Positions 44,838 through 54,040 are shown, counted from the stretch's first letter. The stretch is DNA of 64,000 bases from Sphingomonas aliaeris (GCF_016743815.1 NZ_CP061035.1:1366501-1430500); one strand, 5' to 3'. Notes: generated by a model not told the origin, from the sequence alone. Numbers and translations: made by a program.

Positions 44838-46808
44838 CTATTCGGCCGCGACGCTATCGATCGGCAGGGGCCGGAGCGATTCCGGCGCAGGCCGTTCGGC
44901 CGCCATCGCCATGCCGACCGCACGTTCCAGCCCGGCGATCGTGAACGGTTTGCGCAACACATGGTGTCCGCCGAATTCCGCCTCGCCACCCGCTTCGCCC
45001 GCATATCCGGTGACGAACAGCACCGCGACCTGCGGGTAATCCTGCGTCACCTCGGCGATCAGTTCGGGTCCGGTCTGGCCCGGCATCAGCACGTCCGACA
45101 CGATCAGGTCCACCGGGCCCGCCGTCGCCAGCATCGCCGGGGCCTCGCGCGGGTCGTTGCACGCGATCGGGCGATGCCCCAGATCCTCCAGCGCGCCCAT
45201 CGTCGCGGTCAGCACGCGCGGATCGTCCTCGACCACCAGGATGTCGAGCGCGGTGGCCGGGCGGACGTCGGGCAGGGGGGCGGGGCTGTCCGCAATCTCC
45301 TGCGGCTGCGCGATGTGGCGGGGCAGGTACAACGTCACCGTCGTTCCCTTGCCGGGCCGCGATTGCAGCCCGATCTCGCCCTGCGCCTGCCGGACGAAGG
45401 CGAAGATCTGGCTCAGGCCAAGGCCCGTGCCCTGACCGATCGGCTTGGTCGTGAAGAACGGTTCGAACACGCGCTCCATCACTTCGGGGGTCATGCCGTG
45501 GCCCGTGTCCGTCACTGCGATCGTGACATATTGCCCCGCCGGGCAGCGTCCGACCGCATGTTCCGCCAGATGGGTGCCCGCCGTCACGATCGTCAGCCGC
45601 CCACGACCCTTCATCGCATCGCGTGCATTGACGGCTAGGTTCAGGATCACGTTCTCCAGCTGATGCCGGTCGGCGCAGGTCAGCCATTCGCGGCCACGAT
45701 CGCGTGCTTCCACGGTGATCGCATCGCCCAGCGTGCGATCCAGCAGGTCGGACATGCCCGTGATCAGTTCGCCCGCCGCGATCGGCTCCAGTTTCAGCGT
45801 TTCCTCGCGGCTGAACGCCAGCAACTGGCGCGTCAGCGCGGCGGCGCGGTTCGCGCCCTCCATCGCATTGTCGATGTGACGCGGCGCCGCCTCGGGATCC
45901 TTGTCCAGGCTGCGTTTGGCGAGTTCCAGTCCGCCCAGAACCACGGCCAGCATGTTGTTGAAATCGTGCGCTATGCCGCCGGTCAACTGGCCCACGGCCT
46001 CCATCTTCTGGACCTGGCGCAGTTTGCTTTCCTGTTTGCGCAATTCGTTCGTCGCGCGCTCGACCGCGGATTGCAGTTCGTGCGACCGCTCGCGTTCCTG
46101 GTCCGCTTCGGCGCGCGCCGCGGCCCGCTCGCCCAAGGCGTTGACCGTCAGCCATCCGAGCACGATCGCGCCGAACACGATCAGCATGCCGAACACCGCC
46201 AGCACCGCCGCGGACCGGTTCGATCGCTCGGCCGATTGCATCGCGCTGCTGGTCCGCTGGTCCAGCAGGCTGCGTTCCTGTGCGATGATCCTGTCGAGCA
46301 GCTCGTTGATTCTGACGAGCGACACCGCCGTCCCCGCGCGGTAGAAGCGCTTCAGCGCCATGTCGTTCTTGCCGTAATTGGTGCTGAGTGCCGTATCCGA
46401 CAATTCCGACCCGCGCGCGTCATAAGCTTCAAGAAGCTGCGCAACCGACTGATTTTGGACGCCATTATCCCGAGTAACCCGGTCCAGCTTCCCTATCAGA
46501 TTCCCTGCCTTCTTCCACTCCTCCGAATACAACCGCCCCAATTGCTTGTCCGTGCTGATCACGTAGCGGCCGAGCGATGCTTCGGATTGCGCGATCGTGC
46601 TCGACAGCGTCCGCGCGAGGATCATCACTTCGTAGCTGTGCGACTGTAGCCGCAGCGCCCGGTCGCGCTGACGATTGGCCTCGCCGAGCGTAAGCGTCAG
46701 GGCAAACAGCACGGCGGCACCCGACACTGCCATCACGACCAGCATCCTGGTCCGCCATGCGGTCTTGCGCTCCCCAGGAGCAGAGATGTCGCCCTCGATC
46801 CCCCTCAT
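44838..46808 (-). CDS. Hybrid sensor histidine kinase with C-terminal receiver
   Basis: The protein has 656 residues. There are two transmembrane segments (about 22-42 and 203-222) around an extracytoplasmic, CHASE3-like helical sensor domain. Then come a coiled-coil, a HisKA phosphoacceptor His281 in GGIAHDFNNML, an HATPase with NARDAMKG (N box), DTGHGM and GTGLGLSQ, and a C-terminal receiver with phospho-Asp in VSDVLMPG (about residue 583). No DNA-binding output is present, so the phosphate must pass to a separate regulator. It lies between the serine palmitoyltransferase and lptF genes, all on the same strand. Confidence 0.93.
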   Translation of the reverse strand: MRGIEGDISAPGERKTAWRTRMLVVMAVSGAAVLFALTLTLGEANRQRDRALRLQSHSYEVMILARTLSSTIAQSEASLGRYVISTDKQLGRLYSEEWKKAGNLIGKLDRVTRDNGVQNQSVAQLLEAYDARGSELSDTALSTNYGKNDMALKRFYRAGTAVSLVRINELLDRIIAQERSLLDQRTSSAMQSAERSNRSAAVLAVFGMLIVFGAIVLGWLTVNALGERAAARAEADQERERSHELQSAVERATNELRKQESKLRQVQKMEAVGQLTGGIAHDFNNMLAVVLGGLELAKRSLDKDPEAAPRHIDNAMEGANRAAALTRQLLAFSREETLKLEPIAAGELITGMSDLLDRTLGDAITVEARDRGREWLTCADRHQLENVILNLAVNARDAMKGRGRLTIVTAGTHLAEHAVGRCPAGQYVTIAVTDTGHGMTPEVMERVFEPFFTTKPIGQGTGLGLSQIFAFVRQAQGEIGLQSRPGKGTTVTLYLPRHIAQPQEIADSPAPLPDVRPATALDILVVEDDPRVLTATMGALEDLGHRPIACNDPREAPAMLATAGPVDLIVSDVLMPGQTGPELIAEVTQDYPQVAVLFVTGYAGEAGGEAEFGGHHVLRKPFTIAGLERAVGMAMAAERPAPESLRPLPIDSVAAE

Positions 46809-46860
46809 CGTTCAGGCCGTATACACGCTCCCGCGACTCGTGGAAAGACGCGCAAACGGT

Positions 46861-48117
46861 CTAGCCGATGACGCCTACGGCCTTGCCCGCGGACTCGAAC
46901 ATGCCGAGCACCGTGTCGATCTGGGCGGGCGTATGTTCCGCACATAGCGAGCAGCGCAACAGGTACGTGCCGGCGGGCGTCGCGGGCGGGCGCGCCATGT
47001 TGACGTACAGCCCGCCGTCCAGCAGCGCCTGCCACATCGTGACCGCCTGTTCCTGGTCCTCCAGGATGATCGCGATGATCGCGCTGTCCGGCTTTTCCGT
47101 CCCCAGGCGGAACCCGAGCGACTTCAGTCCGCCGTGCAGTTTGCGGGCGTTATCCCACAGTTGCTCGCGCTTCTTCGTCGCGGTCATCAGCTTGCAGATC
47201 GACATCGCCGCCGTCGCGACGACCGATGGCGGCAGCGATGCGGTGAAGATGTACGGACGGCACGCAAGCCGGATCGCCTCGAACTTCGGATGATTCGACA
47301 CGCAGAAGCCGCCGACCGTCCCGACCGACTTGGAGAAGGTGCCGACGATGAAATCGACGTCGCAGCCCTGATCCTCATACACGCCGCGTCCGTTCGGGCC
47401 GTAAAAGCCCATCGAGTGCGCTTCGTCGCTCAGCACCATCGCATTGTGCTTCTTCGCGACGGCGACCATCTCCCTCAGCGGCGCGATATCGCCGAGCATC
47501 GAATAGACGCCCTCCAGCACGACCAGCTTGCCCGGTTCCTTCGGCAACCGGCCAAGCCTCTTGTCGAGATCCTCGACGCTGTTGTGCCGGAACCGCACGA
47601 TCTCGGCATTGCCCTGCTGGCATCCATCATAGATCGACGCGTGGCTGTCGGCGTCGAGAATGACGTATTCGCCCTTGCCGACCAATGTAGATATCATGCC
47701 GAGATTGGCCATGTATCCGGTCGAGAACACAATGGCGCCGGACACGCCGTAAAAGTCGCGCAAAGCCTCCTCGACGTCCATATGGTCTCGGAACGTGCCG
47801 TTCAGCATCCGGCTGCCGTTGGTGCCCGATCCGAACTGGTCGAGCGCATCCTTCCCCGCCTTGATGACGTCCTCGTCGAACGTCATGCCCATGTAATTGT
47901 ACGTGCCCAGCAGGATCGTGTCGCGGCCCGCGATTACCGCTTCGGTCGGCGACTTGACCCGTTCCATCACGATCGCGAACGGGTCCGTCACGCCGGTATC
48001 GATCAGCGCCTTGCGCTCGGCGATCAACGCATCGAACTTCGACATCAGGTCGGTTTCTGGGGGCACGGCCACGGGGTCGACGGGCAGCTTCTCGGTCACA
48101 AGTCCGGCGTCGGTCAT
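46861..48117 (-). CDS. spt: Serine palmitoyltransferase (alpha-oxoamine synthase)
   Basis: The 418-residue fold-type I PLP enzyme has Lys263 in GTFSKSVG as the expected aldimine lysine, His159 in DADSHASI stacking on PLP, and DEAHSMGFYG upstream. These positions closely match the well-studied Sphingomonas enzyme (His159, Lys265). It condenses serine with an acyl thioester to 3-ketosphinganine, the first step in ceramide synthesis. The gene follows a dedicated acyl carrier protein by 4 bases and a reductase gene further upstream. 5-aminolevulinate synthase or KBL are possible relatives, but the context makes SPT much the best call. Confidence 0.95.
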   Translation of the reverse strand: MTDAGLVTEKLPVDPVAVPPETDLMSKFDALIAERKALIDTGVTDPFAIVMERVKSPTEAVIAGRDTILLGTYNYMGMTFDEDVIKAGKDALDQFGSGTNGSRMLNGTFRDHMDVEEALRDFYGVSGAIVFSTGYMANLGMISTLVGKGEYVILDADSHASIYDGCQQGNAEIVRFRHNSVEDLDKRLGRLPKEPGKLVVLEGVYSMLGDIAPLREMVAVAKKHNAMVLSDEAHSMGFYGPNGRGVYEDQGCDVDFIVGTFSKSVGTVGGFCVSNHPKFEAIRLACRPYIFTASLPPSVVATAAMSICKLMTATKKREQLWDNARKLHGGLKSLGFRLGTEKPDSAIIAIILEDQEQAVTMWQALLDGGLYVNMARPPATPAGTYLLRCSLCAEHTPAQIDTVLGMFESAGKAVGVIG

Positions 48118-48121
48118 CCGC

Positions 48122-48364
48122 TCAACCCTTCAGCTTGGCGACCGCATCGACCAACTGGCCGACCGTTTCGATCTCCGCCTGCATGTTCATCGTTATGATA
48201 ATGTCGAACTCGTCTTCGATCGCAGCGACGAAATCCATCACGGTCAGGCTGTCCCATTCCAGATTGCCCTGGAACGTGGTAGCATCGGTAATCTCGACGC
48301 CCTTCTTGTCGAAGGGTTCGATCTGGGCGGCGACGGTGTCGAAGATGGCGGTGCGGTCGGTCAT
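48122..48364 (-). CDS. Acyl carrier protein for sphingolipid synthesis
   Basis: The 80-residue acidic four-helix protein has the phosphopantetheine serine in NLEWDSLTVMDF (Ser39). It differs from the fatty-acid ACP in sequence (WDSL instead of DSLD). It sits 4 bases upstream of the serine palmitoyltransferase gene, and SPT-linked ACPs are known to supply the acyl thioester to SPT in alphaproteobacteria. Confidence 0.92.
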   Translation of the reverse strand: MTDRTAIFDTVAAQIEPFDKKGVEITDATTFQGNLEWDSLTVMDFVAAIEDEFDIIITMNMQAEIETVGQLVDAVAKLKG

Positions 48365-48426
48365 GCAAAGTCCTTATCGGCTTGCCCCCGGCCTTGCCAA
48401 GGGATTGCGGCGGGAAGGGGGCGGGG

Positions 48427-49329
48427 TCAGCCGAGCAGGCCGTTCGCCCGGTACCAGTCGGCGGTCGCGGCGAGCCCGGCGCGCGTCGGAATTTCCGGCG
48501 TCCACAAAGCCTTGTCGGGCCGGTGCGCAGGGTCGATCGTCCAGTCCGGATGCACCATATAGCCCACCCGATCAGGCGTCAGTTTCGCTTTCGCACCCCG
48601 CACCATCCTGTCGATCCGCGCGGCGATCGACAGTGCCTTGGTCGGCAGCGCGAACGGCATCACCTTGCGTCCGACCGCCGCGCCCACCGCGCGGGCGAAG
48701 TCCTCGTGCGACCAGCCGCCGGGGACGCCGTCGTCGGGATCCAGGATGATGCGGCCCGGATCGTGATCGACCAAGGCGATCAGCAGCCGTGCGAGATCGT
48801 CGACATGGACGATCGACATTCGGCCCGGCGGCGGAAGCAGGGCAAGCCCCAGCCGCGCCATGCGGAACACGTCGCGCATCTCCATGTCGCCGGGACCATA
48901 GATCGCCGGAGGCCGGACGATCGTCCAATCCAGTTTCGATGCCCGGACCTCAGCCTCGGCAAGTTGCTTCGATTGTCCGTAATGGGAAAGCAAAGGCTTG
49001 CGCGCTGACAGCGAGGATACGTGCACGAACCGGCGCACCCCGGCCTGCTCCGCCGCCGCAACCATATTGGCCGTTCCACCCGCATTGCCGCGCAGGAAAT
49101 CGGGCAGGCTGGGGGCGTTGACCACCCCTGCGACATGCACGACGGCGTCCGCGCCTTCCACCAGCCGCGCGAGGCTTTCGGTATCGTCGAGGCTACCCTC
49201 GACCCAAGCAATGCCATTCGCGTCCGGTTGGGGGCGGCGGGTCAACGCTCGCACGCCGTAACCGCGCGCCAAGGCGAGATCGATCAGCCGCTTGCCGATG
49301 AAGCCCGTGCCACCGGTGATCGCCAGCAT
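48427..49329 (-). CDS. NAD-dependent epimerase/dehydratase, likely ceramide (3-ketosphinganine) reductase
   Basis: The 300-residue extended SDR starts MLAITGGTGFIGKRLIDLAL (Rossmann motif), with VHVAGVVNAPS near 70, VHVSSLSARKPLLSHYGQSK with the YxxxK catalytic pair near 130-145, and RPPAIYGPGD. It is adjacent to ACP and SPT on the same strand. In Caulobacter a reductase beside these genes (CerR) reduces the 3-keto group of the sphingolipid precursor, and this is the likely role. The start at 49329 begins 2 bases after the proB stop. Confidence 0.86.
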   Translation of the reverse strand: MLAITGGTGFIGKRLIDLALARGYGVRALTRRPQPDANGIAWVEGSLDDTESLARLVEGADAVVHVAGVVNAPSLPDFLRGNAGGTANMVAAAEQAGVRRFVHVSSLSARKPLLSHYGQSKQLAEAEVRASKLDWTIVRPPAIYGPGDMEMRDVFRMARLGLALLPPPGRMSIVHVDDLARLLIALVDHDPGRIILDPDDGVPGGWSHEDFARAVGAAVGRKVMPFALPTKALSIAARIDRMVRGAKAKLTPDRVGYMVHPDWTIDPAHRPDKALWTPEIPTRAGLAATADWYRANGLLG

Positions 49330-49331
49330 GG

Positions 49332-50438
49332 TCACAGCATCGCCATATGGTTGCGATGCACCAGCGCACCCCGCGGCGCATAGCCGAGTATCTCTGCCAG
49401 CGCGCCGCTCCGCTGTCCCGTAATGCGAACCGCATCCGCCGCATCGTATTCCGCAAGCCCGCGTGCGAGCACTGCGCCGTCCGGACCCGCCACCGCAACC
49501 AGGTCGCCGCGCGCGAAGCTGCCCTCGATCCGCGTGGCGCCTGCCGCCAGCAGGCTGTTGCCTGCACGCAACGCCGCGACCGCGCCAGCATCGATATGCA
49601 CCGTGCCGCGAGCGGTCAGTCCGCCCGCCAGCCACGCCTTGCGCGCCGGTGCGGATTTTTCCGCGACGAACAGCGTGTGCCGCGCGGCAGTCGATAGCGG
49701 TCGATCGATTCGTCCGCTGGCGATCGCAAGATGCGCGCCTGCCGCATTCGCGATGCGCGCCGCCGCGATCTTCGACACCATCCCGCCCGATCCCATGCCG
49801 GACGCCGATCCACGATCCGCCATCGCCTCGATGGTGCCGTCGATCCGCTGGATCCGGCCGATATGCTGTGCATCCGGCAGCGCGGGGTTGCGGTCGTACA
49901 ATCCGTCCACGTCGCTCAACAAAACGACACCCTGCGCGCCCGCCGCCTGCGCTACCCGAGCCGCCAGGCGGTCATTGTCGCCAAAGCGGATTTCCTCGGT
50001 CGCGACGCTGTCATTTTCGTTCAGCACGGGCACCACACGCAGCCCCAACAGCCGGTCCAGCGTCGCGGCTGCATTCAAATACCGGCGACGGTCCTCCAGA
50101 TCGTCCAGGGTGACCAGTATCTGCGCCGCCGTCAGTTCTTCGGCGCCGAGCGTTTCTGCCCAGACTTGACTCAAAGCGATCTGGCCCACCGCGGCGGCAG
50201 CTTGCGCATCCTCGAGGCTCGCCCGTCCGCCCTTTGCGAGCCCAAGGCGGCGCGCGCCAAGCGCGATAGCGCCCGAAGAGACGACCGCAACCTGCTGACC
50301 GGCTCGCGCGCGCGCAGCGATGTCGGCGGCGATCCCGGCCAACCAGTCGCGCCGCACGCCGCCGTCGGGATCGACAAGCAGCGCCGACCCGATCTTCACG
50401 ATCAGCCGCGGACAGGATTCGGGCGGGAAGAGCGACAT
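49332..50438 (-). CDS. proB: Glutamate 5-kinase
   Basis: The 368-residue enzyme has an amino-acid kinase domain (LIVKIGSALLV, VVSSGAIALGARRLGL, NENDSVATEEIRFGDNDRLAA, GSGGMVSKIAAARIA) and a C-terminal PUA domain (about 280-365). It makes glutamyl-5-phosphate for proline. The start at 50438 (MSLFPPES) excludes a long, non-conserved extension. In many alphaproteobacteria obg-proB is followed by proA; here the sphingolipid genes take that place. Confidence 0.95.
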   Translation of the reverse strand: MSLFPPESCPRLIVKIGSALLVDPDGGVRRDWLAGIAADIAARARAGQQVAVVSSGAIALGARRLGLAKGGRASLEDAQAAAAVGQIALSQVWAETLGAEELTAAQILVTLDDLEDRRRYLNAAATLDRLLGLRVVPVLNENDSVATEEIRFGDNDRLAARVAQAAGAQGVVLLSDVDGLYDRNPALPDAQHIGRIQRIDGTIEAMADRGSASGMGSGGMVSKIAAARIANAAGAHLAIASGRIDRPLSTAARHTLFVAEKSAPARKAWLAGGLTARGTVHIDAGAVAALRAGNSLLAAGATRIEGSFARGDLVAVAGPDGAVLARGLAEYDAADAVRITGQRSGALAEILGYAPRGALVHRNHMAML

Positions 50439-50535
50439 CAGACGATGCGGTAGCGCGTGGGCGCCAGTCGTGCCACTCGCTGCCCCACGGATCCGCAAGG
50501 GCGGCGGCGCGACCACGCGCCCGGACGCAAACCGA

Positions 50536-51582
50536 TCAGACCGGCGACCAAGCGATCTCGTCCTCGCCTTCGTCGTCGGGACCCACCACGCCGCCCTTCG
50601 GCCCGATCGCTTCCAGCAACCGATCGAGCACCCAGTCCACGCCCGTTCCGGCCGCGCCCGAGATCGGAATGACCTCCGCACCGCTCGCCTCTTCCAGTTC
50701 GGCGGACAGCGCTGCGATCAGCTCGTCGTCCAGCGTATCGATCTTGTTGAGCGCGACGACCACCGGCTTGTCGATCAGCCCCCCGCCATACGCTTCCAGT
50801 TCGTCGCGCACGATGCGGTAGCTTTCGGCCACATCCTCGTCGTTCGCATCGACCAAGTGCAGCAGCACGCGGCACCGCTCGATATGTCCAAGGAACCGGT
50901 CGCCGATTCCGGCCCCTTCGGAGGCGCCCTCGATCAGGCCGGGAATGTCCGCGACGACGAACTCGTTATTCTTGTGCCGCACGACGCCAAGCTGCGGACG
51001 CGTGGTCGTGAAGGCATATTCGCCGACCTTCGCCTGTGCATTGGTGACCGCGTTGATGAACGTCGATTTGCCCGCATTGGGAAGCCCGACCAGCCCGGCA
51101 TCGGCGAGCAGCTTCAGCCGCAGCCAGACCCACATTTCCTGTGAAGGCCAGCCCGTACCATGCTGGCGCGGCGTGCGATTGGTGCTAGTCTTGTAGCTCG
51201 CATTGCCGCGCCCGCCATCACCACCGCGCAGGAACACGACACGTTCGCCCGCCTCGGTGAAGTCGGCAAGGACCTCGTCCTTGTCTTCGCTCAGCACCTG
51301 CGTGCCGATAGGAACCTGGATCACCAGATCGTCGCCACCCGCGCCGGTCATGTTCGATCCCGCGCCGCCATGTCCGCGCGGCGCGCGGAAATGCTGCGTA
51401 TAACGGAAATCGATCAGCGTATTCAGGCCGGGTACCGCGACGAACACGATGTCGCCGCCCTTGCCGCCATTGCCGCCGTTCGGCCCGCCATATTCGATGA
51501 ACTTTTCGCGCCGGAAACTGACGGCCCCGGGGCCACCCGCGCCCGATCGAACGAAGATCTTTGCTTGGTCGAGAAAATGCAT
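50536..51582 (-). CDS. obg: GTPase Obg/CgtA
   Basis: The 348-residue protein has the glycine-rich Obg fold (FRREKFIEYGGPNGGNGGKGG, then RGGDGGRGNASYKT) and a GTPase domain with P-loop GLPNAGKSTF, DIPGLIEGA and NKID. It acts in ribosome maturation and stringent control. It starts the downstream series proB, reductase, ACP, SPT. Confidence 0.95.
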   Translation of the reverse strand: MHFLDQAKIFVRSGAGGPGAVSFRREKFIEYGGPNGGNGGKGGDIVFVAVPGLNTLIDFRYTQHFRAPRGHGGAGSNMTGAGGDDLVIQVPIGTQVLSEDKDEVLADFTEAGERVVFLRGGDGGRGNASYKTSTNRTPRQHGTGWPSQEMWVWLRLKLLADAGLVGLPNAGKSTFINAVTNAQAKVGEYAFTTTRPQLGVVRHKNNEFVVADIPGLIEGASEGAGIGDRFLGHIERCRVLLHLVDANDEDVAESYRIVRDELEAYGGGLIDKPVVVALNKIDTLDDELIAALSAELEEASGAEVIPISGAAGTGVDWVLDRLLEAIGPKGGVVGPDDEGEDEIAWSPV

Positions 51583-51642
51583 GGCGCTGCCTACCGCTTT
51601 AGCGCGGCTAAAGCGAGACCGAAGCGCGCTGCGCGCCCCTGC

Positions 51643-52230
51643 CTAAACCGCCGGCGAACTCAGATGCGACATCACCAGCGACTTCAACGCCAGTTCTCGC
51701 GCCGTCTCGCGCGGTAATCCCAGCGCCTTGGCCATCGGCCCGCCGAGCAACGCATCGCCCAGCGCGGTCAACACGAGTTGCAACGTCTCCTCGTGTATCG
51801 AAGACCGCCCCGGCTCGTGCCCCTCCGACAGATCATCGACCAACCGATGGATCGCTTCGAGAATCGGGTCTAGCGCGTCCTGGTTGCCGCTCAGGATCAT
51901 CCAGCTCGCCATCGCGCCAGCGCCCCGCGCAAAGGCGTCGAACGTCATGTCGACCACTTCTCGCGGGTTCTGGTCGCCCGCGCGCGCGCGTTTCGCCGCC
52001 TCGCCGATCTGCGCGGTGATCGTATCCGCCAGGTGCGTGATCAGCGCCTTCTGCAGGTCAGCCGCCGACCCGAAATGGTGGAGCAGGTTGGCGTGCGTGC
52101 GACCGATCCGTGCGGCGACCGCCTTCAGCGTGACGGCCTGCGGGCCGCTTTCGACCAGCAGCGCACGCGCCGCCTCGATCGCGGCATCGCGGGACTGTTC
52201 GGGGGACAGGCGTTTGCGAATTGTTGACAC
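51643..52230 (-). CDS. TetR/AcrR family transcriptional regulator
   Basis: The 195-residue protein begins at GTG 52230 and has an HTH with VAARIGRTHANLLHHFGSAADL around residues 40-60. The C-terminal ligand domain is helical. It is divergent from the PF10118 hydrolase gene. Two dyads of the same 5-4-5 design, TGACA-N4-TGTCA (52225-52238) and TTACA-N4-TGTAA (52250-52263), lie at its start and in the gap, which suggests it represses itself and the hydrolase. Confidence 0.88.
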   Translation of the reverse strand: MSTIRKRLSPEQSRDAAIEAARALLVESGPQAVTLKAVAARIGRTHANLLHHFGSAADLQKALITHLADTITAQIGEAAKRARAGDQNPREVVDMTFDAFARGAGAMASWMILSGNQDALDPILEAIHRLVDDLSEGHEPGRSSIHEETLQLVLTALGDALLGGPMAKALGLPRETARELALKSLVMSHLSSPAV

Positions 52231-52263
52231 TTTTGTCAGTAGAGCCTATTTACATCATTGTAA
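52225..52263. promoter_or_regulatory. Two operator-like dyads between TetR and the hydrolase
   Basis: TGACA-CTTT-TGTCA at 52225-52238 overlaps the TetR start codon. TTACA-TCAT-TGTAA follows at 52250-52263. Equal arm and spacer lengths suggest the same binding protein. Confidence 0.65.
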
Positions 52264-52297
52264 GTTAAACGATCGATAGTCCTTTCTGGAGGTTTCC

Positions 52298-53167
52298 GTG
52301 GCGAAAGCAACTACTCCCGCCGATCTGACGATCACGCCCCGCGATCTGCGCTTCGGGCGCGGCTCTGCGATTCGGCGCTGGTGGCTCAACGACGATCCTA
52401 TCGCGACCGCCTTCTACAATGCCTTGTCGGTCACTTTTCCGAAGGGTGAGGGCTTTTTCGTCGATAGCGTTCGTAATTTTCGTGAAGGAACGCCGCCCCG
52501 CCTGCAGGCCGAAATCCAGGCTTTCATCAAGCAGGAAGTGATCCACACCCGTGAACACGTCGCGTTCAACCGCCATGTCGTCGACCAGGGCTATGACGTC
52601 GCGCCGCTGGAACGCGATGTCGATCGCGCGCTCGCGCTCACTAAGGGCAAGCCGCAGATTGCAAGCCTCGCTGCGACGATGGCGCTGGAACATTTTACCG
52701 CAATGCTGGCCCACGAATTGATCGCCAATCCGAAGCATCTCGCCGGCGGCGACGAACAGGCAGCGGCTTTGTGGCGCTGGCACGCCGCCGAGGAAATCGA
52801 GCATAAGGGCGTCGCCTACGACACGTGGATGCACGCGACGAGGGACTGGACCCGTTGGAAACGCTGGAAGATCAAGTCGATCGTCATGGTGGCGACGACG
52901 TTCAAGTTCTTCCAGGGCCGTCGCCGCGGCATGATCGAACTGTTGCGCCAGGACGGCCTGACCGGTCCGAAGGTCTGGGCGCGGATGGCGTGGTATGCGT
53001 TCGGCAACCCCGGCATGGCGCGCAAGATCCTCGGCGCGTGGATCGCTTTCTTTCTGCCCGGCTTCCACCCGTGGAAGCATGACGACCGCGAACTGATCGG
53101 TCTGGCGGAAAGCGATTATGCCGCGGCTATACTGCCGCGTGCGGCGAAGACGCCCGTACCGGCCTGA
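52298..53167 (+). CDS. PF10118-type metal-dependent hydrolase
   Basis: The 289-residue protein is helical, with ferritin-like diiron motifs EVIHTREHVAFN (about 75), ALEHFTAML (about 130) and HAAEEIEHKG (about 165). The family is annotated as predicted metal-dependent hydrolases, and its reaction is not known. It starts at GTG 52298 behind GGAGG at 52288-52292. It is divergent from its probable TetR regulator. Confidence 0.88.
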   Translation: MAKATTPADLTITPRDLRFGRGSAIRRWWLNDDPIATAFYNALSVTFPKGEGFFVDSVRNFREGTPPRLQAEIQAFIKQEVIHTREHVAFNRHVVDQGYDVAPLERDVDRALALTKGKPQIASLAATMALEHFTAMLAHELIANPKHLAGGDEQAAALWRWHAAEEIEHKGVAYDTWMHATRDWTRWKRWKIKSIVMVATTFKFFQGRRRGMIELLRQDGLTGPKVWARMAWYAFGNPGMARKILGAWIAFFLPGFHPWKHDDRELIGLAESDYAAAILPRAAKTPVPA

Positions 53168-53220
53168 TGGTCGTCGGGGAGGGCGTGCAAGGCGGCGCAC
53201 CCGCGGGCCCTCATCCCCCC

Positions 53221-53313
53221 GTCATCCCCGCGCAGGCGGGGATCCATAAGCACGCTGTCTCGCCTTGAAGCGAAATGTTAGCCACTATGGATTCCCGCCT
53301 GCGCGGGAATGAC
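53221..53313. repeat. Inverted repeat element, family C
   Basis: Arms GTCATCCCCGCGCAGGCGGG...CCATA (53221-53248) and TATGGATTCCCGCCTGCGCG...GAATGAC (53286-53313) are almost complementary. The core CCCGC...GCGGG is a common extragenic element in proteobacteria. It lies in the 213-base gap between convergent genes. Confidence 0.78.
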
Positions 53314-53380
53314 GATCACAGGAAACGCAGCCTCGACAGGCGCTCGCCGAGCAGCTGCCAAGCACCCCGGCCACCCAGCC

Positions 53381-53932
53381 TCAAGCCGCCAGCAGTTCCT
53401 CGCAGCATCGCTCGACCTCAAGATCGAGCTCCATCATCACCGATGGCGCCAACCCGCCCCGCGCGAGCGAAGGACGCGGCTCGACACGCCCCGTCGGCCG
53501 GAAGCCAAGCTTCTCGAGAACACGACCGGACGCCGGATTGTCGACGAAATGGAACGCCGTGAGCCGCTTCAGCCGCAATGCATGGCGCGCGATCTCGATC
53601 ACCTGCCGGCCCGCCTCGGTGGCGTAACCGCGCCCCCATGCGTCGGGCGTGACCCAATAGCCGAGATCATACTGGCCGAGCGTCTCGCCCGGCTGCAACC
53701 CGATCCCGCCAACGAGCCGCGGCGCGACGGTCGGCGATTCGAACATCAGGAAACCGGGGGCGTCGAACGGACGTGCCCGGGACAGGAACGCCTCCGCATC
53801 GCCAAGCCCATAAGGCCAGGGAACGCGCGCAAGCTTGTCCGCCACGTCGGCATGCCCGATCGCGCGGGTCAGTGCGGCGGCATCTTCCGGCCAGCCCGGC
53901 CGTAACGTCAATCTCTTCGTGCGAGCGAACAT
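53381..53932 (-). CDS. GNAT N-acetyltransferase (RimJ/RimL-like)
   Basis: The 183-residue protein has the GNAT core: TKRLTLRPGWPEDAAAL at the start, LVGGIGLQPGETLGQYDLGYWVTPDAWGRGYATEAGRQVI with the acetyl-CoA loop RGYATEA (about 110), and FHFVDNPASGRVLEKLGF. It resembles ribosomal-protein N-terminal acetyltransferases. In alphaproteobacteria a GNAT gene often sits between rpmA and obg, as here, which supports a translation-related role. Confidence 0.86.
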   Translation of the reverse strand: MFARTKRLTLRPGWPEDAAALTRAIGHADVADKLARVPWPYGLGDAEAFLSRARPFDAPGFLMFESPTVAPRLVGGIGLQPGETLGQYDLGYWVTPDAWGRGYATEAGRQVIEIARHALRLKRLTAFHFVDNPASGRVLEKLGFRPTGRVEPRPSLARGGLAPSVMMELDLEVERCCEELLAA

Positions 53933-54009
53933 TGTCTACTCTCCTCGTCGCGACGCCGCCTAAGCACGTCGATGTGACGAACCGGCGACAGGGCAGGGGA
54001 GGGAGCAAT

Positions 54010-54040
54010 AAAAAAGGGAGCCGGGGTGGACCCGTCTCCC
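54010..54040 (-). terminator. Rho-independent terminator after rpmA
   Basis: On the minus strand GGGAGACGGG / CCCGGCTCCC (one mismatch) with a 5-base loop, then six T (plus-strand A at 54010-54015). Confidence 0.85.

Noticed and set aside
43746..45638. 630-residue plus-strand frame
   Set aside because: Antisense to lptF and the histidine kinase; His/Arg/Gln-rich shadow.
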